DNA of 64,000 nt from JALZUR01 sp965205365 (GTDB lineage: Bacteria > Bdellovibrionota > Bdellovibrionia > Bdellovibrionales > UBA1609), in contig CBDBGT010000005.1 in NCBI GenBank assembly GCA_965205365.1, positions 620,001 to 684,000 of the forward strand, given 5' to 3'. This document shows positions 49,042 through 57,948 of the stretch, one piece after another (position 1 is the first letter of the stretch; each line of letters begins with the position of its first letter). A program made the position numbers and the translations under genes. Below the pieces are notes generated by a model. That model was not told where the DNA came from and made no database searches. It was given only the letters and a program-made list of their open reading frames with translations.

Positions 49042-49578
49042 ATGAAGGCTTCAAACATACGCTTAAAAACTTCCCTAGGAGAAATCTTTTTATCTTCTGA
49101 CTGGTCTAGTGAACAAAAAGATCATAGAAAAAAAATTCGTGCACAGCTTTACAAAAAAACTAAGAACATTTCTTTTTTAAATTTAGAAACGCTTCCTAAA
49201 TTGGATAATTTTTTTTTCTCCATAAGTCATTGTAAATCATTAGGTGGGTATGCAGTTTATTTTAAAAAAAAAATGGGGTTTGACATTGAAGAAAAAAAAA
49301 GGATTACACCTAAGGTAATTAGCAGAATTTCTACGAAAAAAGATCGATTATTTTTTAATAAAGGGAATGAAGAGTTTTTATGGGTTATAAAAGAGGCGGC
49401 TTTTAAGTTTATATCCCATAAAAAAATTGTAATGTCTGAGATGCAAATTAATACCTTAAGTAAAACTAGTGAAGGGTCGTACTTAGGAACATTGTGTGTA
49501 AGAGGGGCTTGTGTTGATTTTTTATGTGGTGAGATTGGTGAATCTTGTATTTTTTCTTTAGCAGCGAGTGGTTCTTAA
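49042..49578 (+). CDS. 4'-phosphopantetheinyl transferase superfamily protein
   Basis: It transfers phosphopantetheine from CoA to a carrier protein. Motifs of the family are visible: FFSISHCKSLGGYAVYF, MGFDIEEKKR with the metal-binding Asp and Glu, and EFLWVIKEAAFKF. 178 aa, within the AcpS/Sfp size range but short for the Sfp type. AAAGAGG precedes the ATG. Which carrier protein it serves cannot be told from the window. The next gene starts right after its stop. Confidence 0.8.
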   Translation: MKASNIRLKTSLGEIFLSSDWSSEQKDHRKKIRAQLYKKTKNISFLNLETLPKLDNFFFSISHCKSLGGYAVYFKKKMGFDIEEKKRITPKVISRISTKKDRLFFNKGNEEFLWVIKEAAFKFISHKKIVMSEMQINTLSKTSEGSYLGTLCVRGACVDFLCGEIGESCIFSLAASGS

Positions 49579-49579
49579 A

Positions 49580-49873
49580 ATGGAGGATAAAATTTTTATT
49601 TGCCAATCTTGTCAAGTACGGCTTAAAAAAGTAAAAGATTTTAAAGGTCTGGGTTTTTATTGGGGTTTAGAGTCTTTTAAAGAGCTTAAACTTAAATTTT
49701 TTAGAGTTTTTAATAAAAAACCTTTGAAAAAAATCGTTTTAACTTCTTGTCTTGGGTACTGTCCAGAGGAAAAAATCTCTTTTCAAGAAACTAAAAATGG
49801 TGTTTTACAAAAAGAGCAAGCATATTCTTTTGACTTAGATAGAGAAAATATTTTTAAGTTATTTTTTCGTTAA
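49580..49873 (+). CDS. small Cys-rich protein, [2Fe-2S] thioredoxin-like ferredoxin type
   Basis: About 97 residues from the ATG at 49580, which follows the upstream stop by one base; a GTG at 49568 is the alternative. The pattern CQSCQ near the start and SCLGYCPEE near residue 60 resembles thioredoxin-like [2Fe-2S] ferredoxins (C-x2-C ... C-x3-C). The central Lys-rich stretch is family-untypical. Followed by a strong terminator, so it ends the operon. Confidence 0.55.
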   Translation: MEDKIFICQSCQVRLKKVKDFKGLGFYWGLESFKELKLKFFRVFNKKPLKKIVLTSCLGYCPEEKISFQETKNGVLQKEQAYSFDLDRENIFKLFFR

Positions 49874-49889
49874 AAATAAAGGAGTTTTA

Positions 49890-49927
49890 TACAGAAAGCT
49901 AGATTTTAGCTTTCTGTACTTTTTTTT
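49890..49927 (+). terminator. rho-independent terminator
   Basis: TACAGAAAGCTA, a five-base loop, TAGCTTTCTGTA, then a run of eight T. Perfect 12-bp stem, 17 bases after the stop of the ferredoxin-like gene. Confidence 0.92.
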
Positions 49928-50192
49928 AAAGGTATGAGCTTAAAAATTATATTTTCAAATTCAAAGCTAAAACCAATAAGAAAACTTATAAAAACCAAGA
50001 AGCTGAGAGCTAAAAGAAGAAATTAAAGCTCTTTATATAGATGATGGCTCAATGAAACTTTAAAAATTAAGCTAATTAAAAAAGTTTCATGAAGTGAGCT
50101 TTAATTTTAACTATAAAATAAACATAAAATCAAAAACTATCTCTTGAAAGCCATGCTCTTTTATGGTTAAAAATTGATATAAGGGGGTTTAT
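49928..50192. other. intergenic region before hppD
   Basis: No gene seen. It should hold the promoter of the tyrosine-catabolism genes; AAGGGGG lies just before the hppD start. No regulator site can be named. Confidence 0.4.
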
Positions 50193-51266
50193 GTGGATAT
50201 AAATCAACAAACAGAATTAAGGATAAAAAATATTAATACTAAGGCTTGGGAAAACCCGTGTGGCTTAGATGGGTGTGAATTCGTTGAGTTTGCAGGGGCT
50301 GATACGAAAATTCTCCATGAAACTTTTAAAAACCTAGGGTTTGTTTTAACTGGAAAGCATAAGGAAAAAAATATTTATTTTTATAACCATGGAGCTGTGA
50401 AGTTTATTATTAATGAAGAGGTCAATAGTTTTGCTAAAGATTTTAAGGATGAGCATGGAGCTTCAGCTTGTGCCATGGGTTTAAGAACTTTAGATGCTCA
50501 GAAAGCATATGAAGAGGCTATTAGGAGAGGAGCAACTCCATATGTTAATAGAAAAGATATAAGCAAATTTAATGCTATTTATGGAATTGGTAAGTCACTA
50601 ATTTATTTTATTGATTATAAAGATGATATAAATCCTTTTTATAACGATTTTGATTTTAATGGTGCTGACTCTAAAGGGTTTGGAGCTAGTTATATTGACC
50701 ATTTAACGAATAATGTGCCTGTTTCTGAAATGCAAAAATGGTGTGATTTTTATTCAAACATTTTTAATTTTAAAGAAACTAGGTTTTTTAATATTAAGGG
50801 TACGTTAACAGGCTTGATTTCTAAAGTTATGAGTTCACCATGTCAAAAACTTGCTATTCCAATTAATGAACCAACAGATCCAAGGTCTCAAATTCAAGAA
50901 TATATTAATGAGTACAAAGGATCAGGTATCCAACACATTGCTTTAGGAACAAATGATATTATTAAAACTGTTGCTAAAATGAGAGAATCAGGCATTGATT
51001 TTTTAGAAGTGCCTGACACATATTATGATATGCTAAAAACACGCTTACCCCAGGTAACAGAAGATGTTAGTAAATTAAAAGAACTTAAGATCTTAGTAGA
51101 TGGTGATGAAAAAGGTTATTTATTACAGATTTTTACTAAAAACTTATTCGGTCCAATTTTTATTGAAATTATACAGAGAAAAAAACATAACGGTTTTGGT
51201 GAAGGAAATTTTCAAGCTTTATTTAATGCCATTGAAAGAGATCAAAAAGAAAGAGGATTTTTATAA
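50193..51266 (+). CDS. hppD: 4-hydroxyphenylpyruvate dioxygenase
   Basis: It converts 4-hydroxyphenylpyruvate to homogentisate in tyrosine degradation, using Fe(II) and O2. 357 aa is a standard length. The iron ligands are visible: His in SYIDHLTNNV (about residue 170), His in GIQHIALGTND (about 249) and Glu in FIEIIQRKK (about 328). The start is GTG with AAGGGGG just upstream. The next gene, hmgA, follows by two bases. Confidence 0.95.
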   Translation: MDINQQTELRIKNINTKAWENPCGLDGCEFVEFAGADTKILHETFKNLGFVLTGKHKEKNIYFYNHGAVKFIINEEVNSFAKDFKDEHGASACAMGLRTLDAQKAYEEAIRRGATPYVNRKDISKFNAIYGIGKSLIYFIDYKDDINPFYNDFDFNGADSKGFGASYIDHLTNNVPVSEMQKWCDFYSNIFNFKETRFFNIKGTLTGLISKVMSSPCQKLAIPINEPTDPRSQIQEYINEYKGSGIQHIALGTNDIIKTVAKMRESGIDFLEVPDTYYDMLKTRLPQVTEDVSKLKELKILVDGDEKGYLLQIFTKNLFGPIFIEIIQRKKHNGFGEGNFQALFNAIERDQKERGFL

Positions 51267-51268
51267 GT

Positions 51269-52375
51269 ATGCACCACTACTCTCAAGGTCGACACACAAA
51301 ACAAGCTCACAAAGGAATTCCTCAAGGGGAGTTTGAAGAAGAACAAGGGCTTTTAGGTTTTTTTGGTAGAGTGTCTCACCTTTTAAAGCCAAAACCCTCA
51401 ACAAGGTGGGTAGATATTAAAGGGCCACTAAGGCCCCATATGTTTGATCTTGTTAAACTCCATGATTCTGGAAAATTCATTAAGCTTTTGTTTAATGAGC
51501 AAATTGAAATTTCGTTATTTTTAATTTCCCCTAAAGATCCAAACAATCAAACCTCTTATAGAAATGCTGACGGTGATTTACTCTATTTTTGCCATTTTGG
51601 TGAAGGAGAGCTTCTTACTGAATATGGATCTCTTACATATAATAAAGGAACCTACATTGTTATTCCAAAGTCCTTAGGGCATACGTTTCTTCCTAAGAAT
51701 GATTCTAAATTTTTTGTTGTGGAAAATAAGAACAGTCATTTTAATGAGCCTTATCGTGGAATGGTTGGAAGAAATGCAGTATATGATACACAAGCTTTAG
51801 TGAAACCAAACCTAGACAAACTTCATCAAACCTTAAGTTCCCTTGATTATGAAATTTGTAAAATAATTGTGAAGAAAATGGGTAAGGAAACTACGTTTAT
51901 TTATGAAGAAAGTGTCTATGACACTTTAGGTTGGAAGGGGGATCTATACCCATACACTCTTCATGTTAATGACCTTATGCCGTTAATGAGCCATAGAGCA
52001 CATTTACCACCCTCAGCGCACACAACTTTTGTGGCTAAAGATTTTGTAGTCTGTACTTTTCTACCAAGACCTTTAGAGTCTGACAAAGATGCCTTAAAGG
52101 TTCCTTTTTATCATCAAAACATTGATTATGATGAAGTTTTATTTTATCACGATGGAGATTTTTTCAGTCGTGATAATTTACATGCTGGAATGATGAGCCT
52201 TCATCCATCAGGGTTTCCCCATGGTCCTCATCCTAAAGCTATTAAGAGTATCAATACAAAAACAGAAACCAATGAATACGCTGTAATGATTGATACACGA
52301 ATGCCATTAAAAATTTCCAATGAAATTTCTAAGGTAGAGCTTAATGAGTATTGGAAATCATGGATGTCTAAGTAA
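51269..52375 (+). CDS. hmgA: homogentisate 1,2-dioxygenase
   Basis: It cleaves the homogentisate ring to maleylacetoacetate, the next step after hppD. The cupin-like iron site is seen in FYHQNIDYDEVLFYHDGDF and in HPSGFPHGPHPKA, where His and Glu residues bind Fe(II). At 368 aa it is shorter than the ~430-440 of proteobacterial and animal enzymes and matches the shorter form seen in some bacteria. Fumarylacetoacetase and maleylacetoacetate isomerase are not in the window. Confidence 0.92.
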   Translation: MHHYSQGRHTKQAHKGIPQGEFEEEQGLLGFFGRVSHLLKPKPSTRWVDIKGPLRPHMFDLVKLHDSGKFIKLLFNEQIEISLFLISPKDPNNQTSYRNADGDLLYFCHFGEGELLTEYGSLTYNKGTYIVIPKSLGHTFLPKNDSKFFVVENKNSHFNEPYRGMVGRNAVYDTQALVKPNLDKLHQTLSSLDYEICKIIVKKMGKETTFIYEESVYDTLGWKGDLYPYTLHVNDLMPLMSHRAHLPPSAHTTFVAKDFVVCTFLPRPLESDKDALKVPFYHQNIDYDEVLFYHDGDFFSRDNLHAGMMSLHPSGFPHGPHPKAIKSINTKTETNEYAVMIDTRMPLKISNEISKVELNEYWKSWMSK

Positions 52376-52381
52376 AGTAAA

Positions 52382-53533
52382 ATGCTCACACCCATTAATT
52401 GCCAAGTTGGTGATCATATGAGTTTAGACGAAGGTTTAAAGCTTTCTTTACAACTTGCAGCTCAAGGCATGGGCTTAGTTGAGCCAAACCCTTCTGTAGG
52501 CTCAGTTCTTCTTAATGAAAAAACCAATAAGCTTATTTCTTTTGGGTATCATCAAAAATATGGTGAAGCACATGCTGAAGTAAATTGTTTAAAAAATATT
52601 AACTCAGCAAAGGGTTTAACATTAATTGTAACTTTACAGCCTTGCTCACATTATGGAAAAACACCTCCATGTGTGGATTTAATTCTTGAAAAAAAACCTG
52701 AAAAACTCATATATATTGCAAAAGACCCAAATCCCTTAGTGTCAAGAAAAAGTCTTTTAAAAATTAAAGAAGCTGGAGTTCAAGTTGTTCAGGCTGATAA
52801 TAAATATTTTAAATTAAACAGGATATTAAATCATAAGTTTTTTTATACTTTTGAAAACAAAAAAACATATATTCATTTAAAGTGGGCTGAAAGTGCAGAT
52901 AAAAAAACTGCGGTAAAAGAGGGAAGCCCTTGGATCACCAGTTTGCAATCTCAAGAACACTCGCACTATCTTCGGGCTCAAAGTCAGGCAGTTTTAATTG
53001 GTAGGCGAACACTAGAGTTAGATGATCCAAGCTTAAATGTTAGAAAAAAAGGCTACGAAAAACCACTTAAAGTCATTATTTTTGATCCAAACCTTAAAAG
53101 CTTATTAAATATTAAAAATAAAAAAATTTTAAGTGTTCGGAATAAAAAAGATATTATCTTTCTTTGTAAAAAATCCCCTCCAAAAACCTTTGAGTATTCA
53201 TTTTTAAAACTACATATGAATTTAAAAGGAGACTGGGATTTACAAAGGCTTTCAAAAGATTTTTATAAAGAATATGATTTTCAATCAGTTTTTGTTGAAG
53301 GTGGCGCGTTTACAATTTCTCAATTTATAAAACAAAAAGTCTTTAATAGAATTTCAGTTTATAAATCTCAAAAAGAATTAAAAAAAAGAGGGCGCTTGTC
53401 TATTAAGCACCCTGAGGGAGGAAAAAATTTTACTCAAATAAATACTGATTTTTTAAAAAATAATCTAAATTTTATGCCTTATACGTCAAATTCAACTCAT
53501 GGTGATGAGTTTATTGATAAATTTTTTAATTAA
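52382..53533 (+). CDS. ribD: bifunctional riboflavin biosynthesis deaminase/reductase
   Basis: It carries out the second and third steps of riboflavin synthesis. The N-terminal deaminase has the zinc motif HAEVNCL and PCSHYGKTPPC. The C-terminal reductase has LKWAESADKKTA, AVLIGRRTLELDDPSLNVR and FVEGGAF. 383 aa is normal. The ATG at 52382 is six bases after hmgA; a later ATG at 52418 (MSLDEGLKLS) fits the family better. The reductase end diverges from the usual pattern. No other rib genes are near. Confidence 0.9.
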   Translation: MLTPINCQVGDHMSLDEGLKLSLQLAAQGMGLVEPNPSVGSVLLNEKTNKLISFGYHQKYGEAHAEVNCLKNINSAKGLTLIVTLQPCSHYGKTPPCVDLILEKKPEKLIYIAKDPNPLVSRKSLLKIKEAGVQVVQADNKYFKLNRILNHKFFYTFENKKTYIHLKWAESADKKTAVKEGSPWITSLQSQEHSHYLRAQSQAVLIGRRTLELDDPSLNVRKKGYEKPLKVIIFDPNLKSLLNIKNKKILSVRNKKDIIFLCKKSPPKTFEYSFLKLHMNLKGDWDLQRLSKDFYKEYDFQSVFVEGGAFTISQFIKQKVFNRISVYKSQKELKKRGRLSIKHPEGGKNFTQINTDFLKNNLNFMPYTSNSTHGDEFIDKFFN

Positions 53534-53600
53534 ATAGCTAAAAAGAAAAAGATTTTAATTTATAAAATCCATTTGTATATAATAGCCTAGCTTCTAATTA

Positions 53601-53648
53601 AAAATAAAAACCTTAAACTTATAAAATGGCCTTGTGCAAAATATTTAA
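53601..53648. repeat. ~48-bp repeat, left copy
   Basis: AAAATAAAAACCTTAAACTTATAAAATGGCC and the following 16 bases match 63432-63478 with three or four differences. The two copies bracket the IS-rich island in direct orientation. Confidence 0.6.
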
Positions 53649-53749
53649 GCCTGCAGTTATTAAAAACTATGTTGGTCTCTATATAGAAACTCTTTTTTTA
53701 AACTTGAAAGCCAACTTTCAACATATGCATTATCATAGCAATTCCCTTA

Positions 53750-54613
53750 GAAGCTGTTTGAAAAGTTTAAATTCTCCTGACCATGAGATGAATCATAGAA
53801 ATATAAATCATAGCTTCACTTGATTCTGCCAGCCTTTTATAATCTTTAGAATGCCTTCTATAATTTCCTAGCCATGCAAAAGTTCGTTCAACAATCCAAC
53901 GTTTTTTAACAACCTTAAATCCTGGATCCTTGTCGGTTCGTAAAACCACCTCAAGGGTACGGCTGAAAAGAGTTTTAGCAAAGTGAATGAAGTCCCCACG
54001 GTAACCGCCATCTACCTAAATCAATTTTAAACTTGAAAACCTTGAAATGATATTTTGTAAAACTAAAATCCCACCATCTCTATCTTGAATGTCAGCTGCA
54101 TGTACAACCACTGTCATTATGAACCCCAAAGTATCCACTAGAATGTGGCGTTTGCGGCCAACCACCTTTTTCCCACCATCGTAGCCCTTTATTCCTCCCA
54201 CAGAAGTAGTCTTCACAGACTGAGAGTCCATGCACGCCCCTGAGGGTGTTGAATTTCTTCCCTCTTTTTTCCTCAAGTACTTGCTCAATTGGGAGTTGAT
54301 TTTTTTCCCAGGCCCCTGAAAGACGCCAACTTCTAAAATACGAATATACTGTTTGCCACGGTGGGTAGTCCTTTGGCAGCCACCTCCACGGACAGCTTGT
54401 TTTGTTGATATAAAATATTGCGTTCATTATTTCTCTAAGATCAACTTCTCTTGGTTGACCTCCAGATTTTGCTTTTGGTAAATATTTTTTGAGCTGTTCC
54501 CACTGAGTATCTGTTAAATCGCTTCCGTAACCTTTTTTAATAGACATTTTTACCTCTTCCTTGAAGTTCTTGCCTTATTAAATCAAGTCAAATTAGACTT
54601 TTCAAACAGCTTC
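53750..54613 (-). mobile_element. IS5-family insertion sequence (degenerate)
   Basis: An 864-bp element with inverted ends GAAGCTGTTTGAAAAGT and ACTTTTCAAACAGCTTC, flanked by a TTA duplication at 53747-53749 and 54614-54616. The transposase within is split and carries a stop, so the copy is probably inactive unless helped by another. Confidence 0.88.
53767..54547 (-). pseudogene. IS5-family transposase, broken
   Basis: From the ATG at 54547 the first frame reads the DUF4096-type start (SDLTDTQWEQLKKYLPKA, WRWLPKDYPPWQTVYSYFRSW). The chain then switches frame near 54270-54290, continuing ACMDSQSVKTTSVGG, DGGKKVVGRKRHILVDTLG and DIQDRDGG, with the catalytic Asp residues. An in-frame TAG (54016-54018) interrupts KLI-VDGGYRGDF, after which the same frame goes on to WIVERTFAWLGNYRRHSKDYKR, with the catalytic Glu, ending at 53767. 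The frame switch may be the programmed one of some IS5 groups; the TAG is a true lesion. Confidence 0.85.
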
Positions 54614-54841
54614 TTACTCTTTTATCAAAAATGGTTTATTTTTGTTCTTCGTTTTAAATTTCTTAGGGATTATAAGAAATTTGAGAAGATATGAGTTGAA
54701 AAACAAGTAAACTTTGTATTTTCTTTTTATGGCTTCAAGACTTATTTTAAAAAGTGGGGAATTTTAAATATAAAAAAAGGCAGCTTTGAGGTCGCCTTTT
54801 TCTCATTTTTTAACTCAACTGAACGGATCAGTTTTCAGAAG

Positions 54842-55187
54842 CTAGTTTTTTTTGCATGAATTTGATGGAGAGGCTCCTCGTAAATTACCTGAAGCAATTA
54901 AACCTGTATGTGTCTCATAAGCATAATCACCAATAAAACCATGATGTAAAATATATCTTTTAGAATAAACTCTACATTCTTTTTTCATTTGGCGAAAGGC
55001 TTTGGTTTTACTTCCTCCCTCCCCCCAAATAGGGTGAGCAATATACTTAGCTCTTGTATAAATACGATAATAAAATGTTCCACCTCGATCAACATTCACA
55101 TCATCGAGTCCACCGCAGAATGCCTCGCAATAGTAACTTGCAAAAGAAGTTTGTGAAAATATGAGAAGTGTTACTCCTACCTTTCAT
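54842..55187 (-). pseudogene. small exported Cys-rich protein gene, frameshifted in the signal peptide (unit A)
   Basis: The longest start-to-stop frame is 85 aa from a GTG at 55099, but the same frame stays open upstream and encodes a signal peptide, KVGVTLLIFSQTSFA, then SYYCEAFCGGLDDV. No start lies in that frame: it is preceded by a TGA. An ATG AAA at 55187 is one base out of frame, so a single extra G after ATGAAA (ATGAAAGGTAGG) explains the break. The intact protein would be ~115 aa, exported, with four Cys. Unit B carries the same lesion. Confidence 0.65.
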
Positions 55188-55205
55188 AACTGTTGTTTTT
55201 TATTT

Positions 55206-55229
55206 CTTTGTTTTTACAGTAATCTACCC
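55206..55229. other. 24-bp segment inverted relative to unit B
   Basis: CTTTGTTTTTACAGTAATCTACCC here is the exact reverse complement of 59975-59998, while flanks on both sides align in the same direction. It lies over the last codons of the ankyrin gene and gives the end RDRGRLL. Confidence 0.85.
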
Positions 55230-55690
55230 CTGTCTCTCTGTGCTCCAGCGTCAATTAACATTTTTGCAATTTCATCGTGGTTCTCCACTAAAGCCAATAT
55301 AAGAGCTGTGTTTTTATATTTATTTTGAATATTCAGATCAGCCCCAGCGTCAATTAACGCTTTTACAATTTTAGTGTGACCCTTCCATGAAGCCCGTATA
55401 AGAGCTGTGTTTTTATCTTTATCTTGAATATTTACATCAGCCCCAGCGTCAATTAACGCTTTTGCAAGTTGAGTGTAGCCCCCCCATGAAGCCAATATAA
55501 GAGCTGTGTTTTTATCTTTACCTTGAATATTTACATCAGCCCCAGCGTCAATTAACGCTTTTGCAAGTTGAGTGTGACCCTTCCATGAAGCCAATATAAA
55601 AGCTGTGTTTTTATATTTATTTTGAATATTCAGATCAGCCCCAGCGTCAATTAACGCTTTTACAATTTTAGTGTGACCCTTCAATGAAGC
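55230..55690 (-). repeat. 99-bp tandem ankyrin repeats (unit A, C-terminal part)
   Basis: About five near-identical 99-bp units encoding 33-aa ankyrin repeats. Nearly all begin GCGTCAATTAACGCTTTT on the plus strand. The high DNA identity allows repeat number to change by recombination. Confidence 0.88.
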
Positions 55691-55810
55691 CAATATCCCC
55701 CGGTTTTTGGATAGTTGGGACCTGAGAGAAAAATTAATTATTTAAAATTCAGTTTAACTTTTGAAATCCACTTTATTTAAACAATATCAGGGGCTTAAAA
55801 AGGAAAACAC

Positions 55811-56311
55811 ATGAAAAACAATAACCTCAATAAAACTTATAATGAAAACTTTAAACTCAACGCTGTGAAAAAATTACTCGCTGACAAAAAAGGACTCACT
55901 TACACCGCTAGTAAACTTAACATTGCCTCTTCAACCCTCTATGGATGGAAGAAAAAATATGCTAATTTAAATTCTATGACCCACAGCAACAGCAATAAAA
56001 AACTCTCTCTTGAAGACAAACTTAACTTTATTAAAAAAACTCAATCTTTAAATGAAAACGAACTTGGAAAATTTCTTAGAGAAAATGGACTTAACTCTTC
56101 AGACCTTATTAATTTTGAAAAAGAATTACTTGGACAAAATCCTGTTGGAAGACCTTCACTTGATCCTGAAATTAAAACTTTAAGGAAAGATAAAATAAAC
56201 TTAGAAAGATCTTTAAATCGAGCTGAAAAAGCTCTAGCTGAACAGTCTGCTAGAATCATCTTGTTAAAAAAAAGCCACGAGATCTGGGGGGTCAAAGAGG
56301 ACGAAGATTAA
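55811..56311 (+). CDS. IS3-type transposase OrfA
   Basis: A 166-aa first frame with an N-terminal helix-turn-helix (FKLNAVKKLLADKKGLTYTASKLNIASSTLYGWKKKY, about residues 16-51), then a charged region and a coiled-coil end (DKINLERSLNRAEKALAEQS). AAGGA precedes the ATG. The A run AAAAAAAAG at 56266-56274 would allow a -1 shift into the DDE frame, making the fused OrfAB as in many IS3 elements. Confidence 0.85.
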   Translation: MKNNNLNKTYNENFKLNAVKKLLADKKGLTYTASKLNIASSTLYGWKKKYANLNSMTHSNSNKKLSLEDKLNFIKKTQSLNENELGKFLRENGLNSSDLINFEKELLGQNPVGRPSLDPEIKTLRKDKINLERSLNRAEKALAEQSARIILLKKSHEIWGVKEDED

Positions 56312-57351
56312 GTCCTGATGACAAAGAAGTTTGTCTTGAATTAATTAACACCTCTTCTAAAAATGGCTGTAGACTTAAACTTGCCTGCAGCGATTTAGAA
56401 ATTGATATTAAAACTTTCAACCGCTGGAAACTTTCTTTAACTGATAAAAGAAAAGGACCCTTATCGCCTCCAAAAAATAAATTAAGTGATAAAGAAAAAG
56501 ATGAGATCATTAACACCTGTACTTTAAAAAAGTATGTTGATGACTCTCCTCATGTGATAGTTTCAAAACTTGCAGATGATGGAGTTTATTTAGCAAGTGA
56601 ATCAAGTTTTTATAAAGTTTTAAAAGAGAATAAACTTTTAGTTCATAGAGGAAGAACAAAACCAAAAACTAAACAAAAGCCAAAAGGAATGACTGCAACG
56701 GAAGTGAATCAAGTTTATTCTTGGGATATTACTTATTTAAAAACTTCGGTGCGGGGTCGGTTTTATTATTTATATATGTTTATGGATGTGTTTAGTAGAA
56801 AGATTGTAGGTTATAAAGTACACGTTAGAGAAAGTATGGATTTATCATCAGAGTTAATTAAAAAGATTTGTGAGAGAGAAAAAATAAAAAGAAATGAGCT
56901 AGTATTACATTCAGATAATGGCGGCTCAATGAAGGGAGCAACGATGCTAGCAACACTTGATTGGTTGGGAGTTTCAAGTTCATTTAGTAGGCCGAGTGTA
57001 AGTAATGACAATGCCTATTCAGAAAGTTTATTTAAGACGTTAAAGTATGTGCCGGATTATCCAGAGTTTTTTAAAAGCATAGGTGATGCAAGAGACTGGG
57101 TTGATAGTTTTGTTAATTGGTACAATGAAGAGCATCGTCACAGTGGAATAAAGTTTGTGACGCCATCAGAGCGTCATTTAGGAAAAGATAAAGAGATATT
57201 AGAAAAGCGTAAGGAAGTTTATGAAGCAGCAAGAAGGTTAAAGCCAGAGCGCTGGAGTGGCAGAGGAATTAGGAATTGGGAGCGAGAGAATGTGGTGTAT
57301 TTAAATTGTTTGCCAAGTGAAAAAGTAGTTGTTATGAAGAATGTGGTTTAA
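56281..57351 (+). CDS. IS3-type transposase OrfB (rve integrase domain)
   Basis: In the -1 frame relative to OrfA. The frame is open from before 56281 (DLGGQRGRRLSPDDK) to the TAA at 57349-57351; an ATG at 56554 is the first internal start, but frameshift expression is more likely. The DDE triad is visible: Asp in VYSWDITYLK, Asp in LVLHSDNGGS, Glu in NDNAYSESLFKTLKY. The tail carries the RHSGIKFVTPSERH motif. The enzyme cuts its own ends. Confidence 0.87.
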   Translation, partial: DLGGQRGRRLSPDDKEVCLELINTSSKNGCRLKLACSDLEIDIKTFNRWKLSLTDKRKGPLSPPKNKLSDKEKDEIINTCTLKKYVDDSPHVIVSKLADDGVYLASESSFYKVLKENKLLVHRGRTKPKTKQKPKGMTATEVNQVYSWDITYLKTSVRGRFYYLYMFMDVFSRKIVGYKVHVRESMDLSSELIKKICEREKIKRNELVLHSDNGGSMKGATMLATLDWLGVSSSFSRPSVSNDNAYSESLFKTLKYVPDYPEFFKSIGDARDWVDSFVNWYNEEHRHSGIKFVTPSERHLGKDKEILEKRKEVYEAARRLKPERWSGRGIRNWERENVVYLNCLPSEKVVVMKNVV

Positions 57352-57948
57352 CTGAATTAAATTTCCCTTCAGGTCCCAACTATCCAAAAATTTTCCGATA
57401 TAAGAGCTGTGTCTTTATATTTATTTTGAATATTTACATCAGCCCCAGCGTCAATTAACGCTTTTGCAAGTTGAGTGTAGCCATGCCTTGAAGCCCATAT
57501 AAGAGCTGTATATTTCTCTTCATCTTGAATATTCAGATCAGCCCCAGCGTCAATTAACGCTTTTGCAAGTTGAGTGTAGCCACGCTTTGAAACCCGTATA
57601 AGAGCTGTTTTGCCATTAATATCAGGATCAGTACTATCAATACTAAAGATATTGCTGCAATTAGTTTGTTCACTGAAAAATAATTCAAGGCCTTTTATAT
57701 TATTGCGAGTAATGGAATCTATTAAAATATTCCTACATTCTGTAATTTTATCTGCATCTACTTCAGGTATATGAGCAAAACCTTGTGTAGCTCCAAAAAA
57801 AATAATCATACCAAGAGTTAAAAACTGTTTCATGTGACCTCCTAAAGTCTAGTTTAGTTGCCTATGTTCATTAGACTTTTGGAGCAGAATAAACAAGCAG
57901 AAATATAGTTAATATAAATTTTACAAAAAATATTTAAAACTATTAAAA

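Larger units (their letters stand above)
55697..57397 (+). mobile_element. IS3-type insertion sequence in the ankyrin gene of unit A
   Basis: A 1701-bp element. Inverted ends share TTTTTGGATAGTTGGGACCTGA (seen as its 22-bp extent 55704-55725 and 57369-57390), with seven outer bases that differ between ends. The four-base ATAT at 55693-55696 and 57398-57401 is the target duplication. Two overlapping transposase frames are inside. Confidence 0.9.
55214..57833 (-). pseudogene. exported ankyrin-repeat protein gene, split by an IS3-type element (unit A)
   Basis: The N-terminal part (57398-57833) has a signal peptide (MKQFLTLGMIIFFGATQGFA), a ~50-residue Cys-containing lead, and two to three ankyrin repeats. 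The C-terminal part (55214-55696) has five more, each ~33 aa (IDAGADVNIQDKDKNTALI, then RASWKGHTKIVKAL), ending AQRDRGRLL. Removing the element and one ATAT duplication rejoins TALI to LASLKG in frame, giving ~8 repeats. Ankyrin repeats bind proteins; here they would do so outside the cytosol. As split, the N-part ends in element sequence (ENFWIVGT). Confidence 0.88.

Noticed and set aside
53626..53823. A 65-aa frame between ribD and the IS5 element
   Set aside because: It runs across the IS5 left end and the 48-bp repeat, so it is a chance frame.
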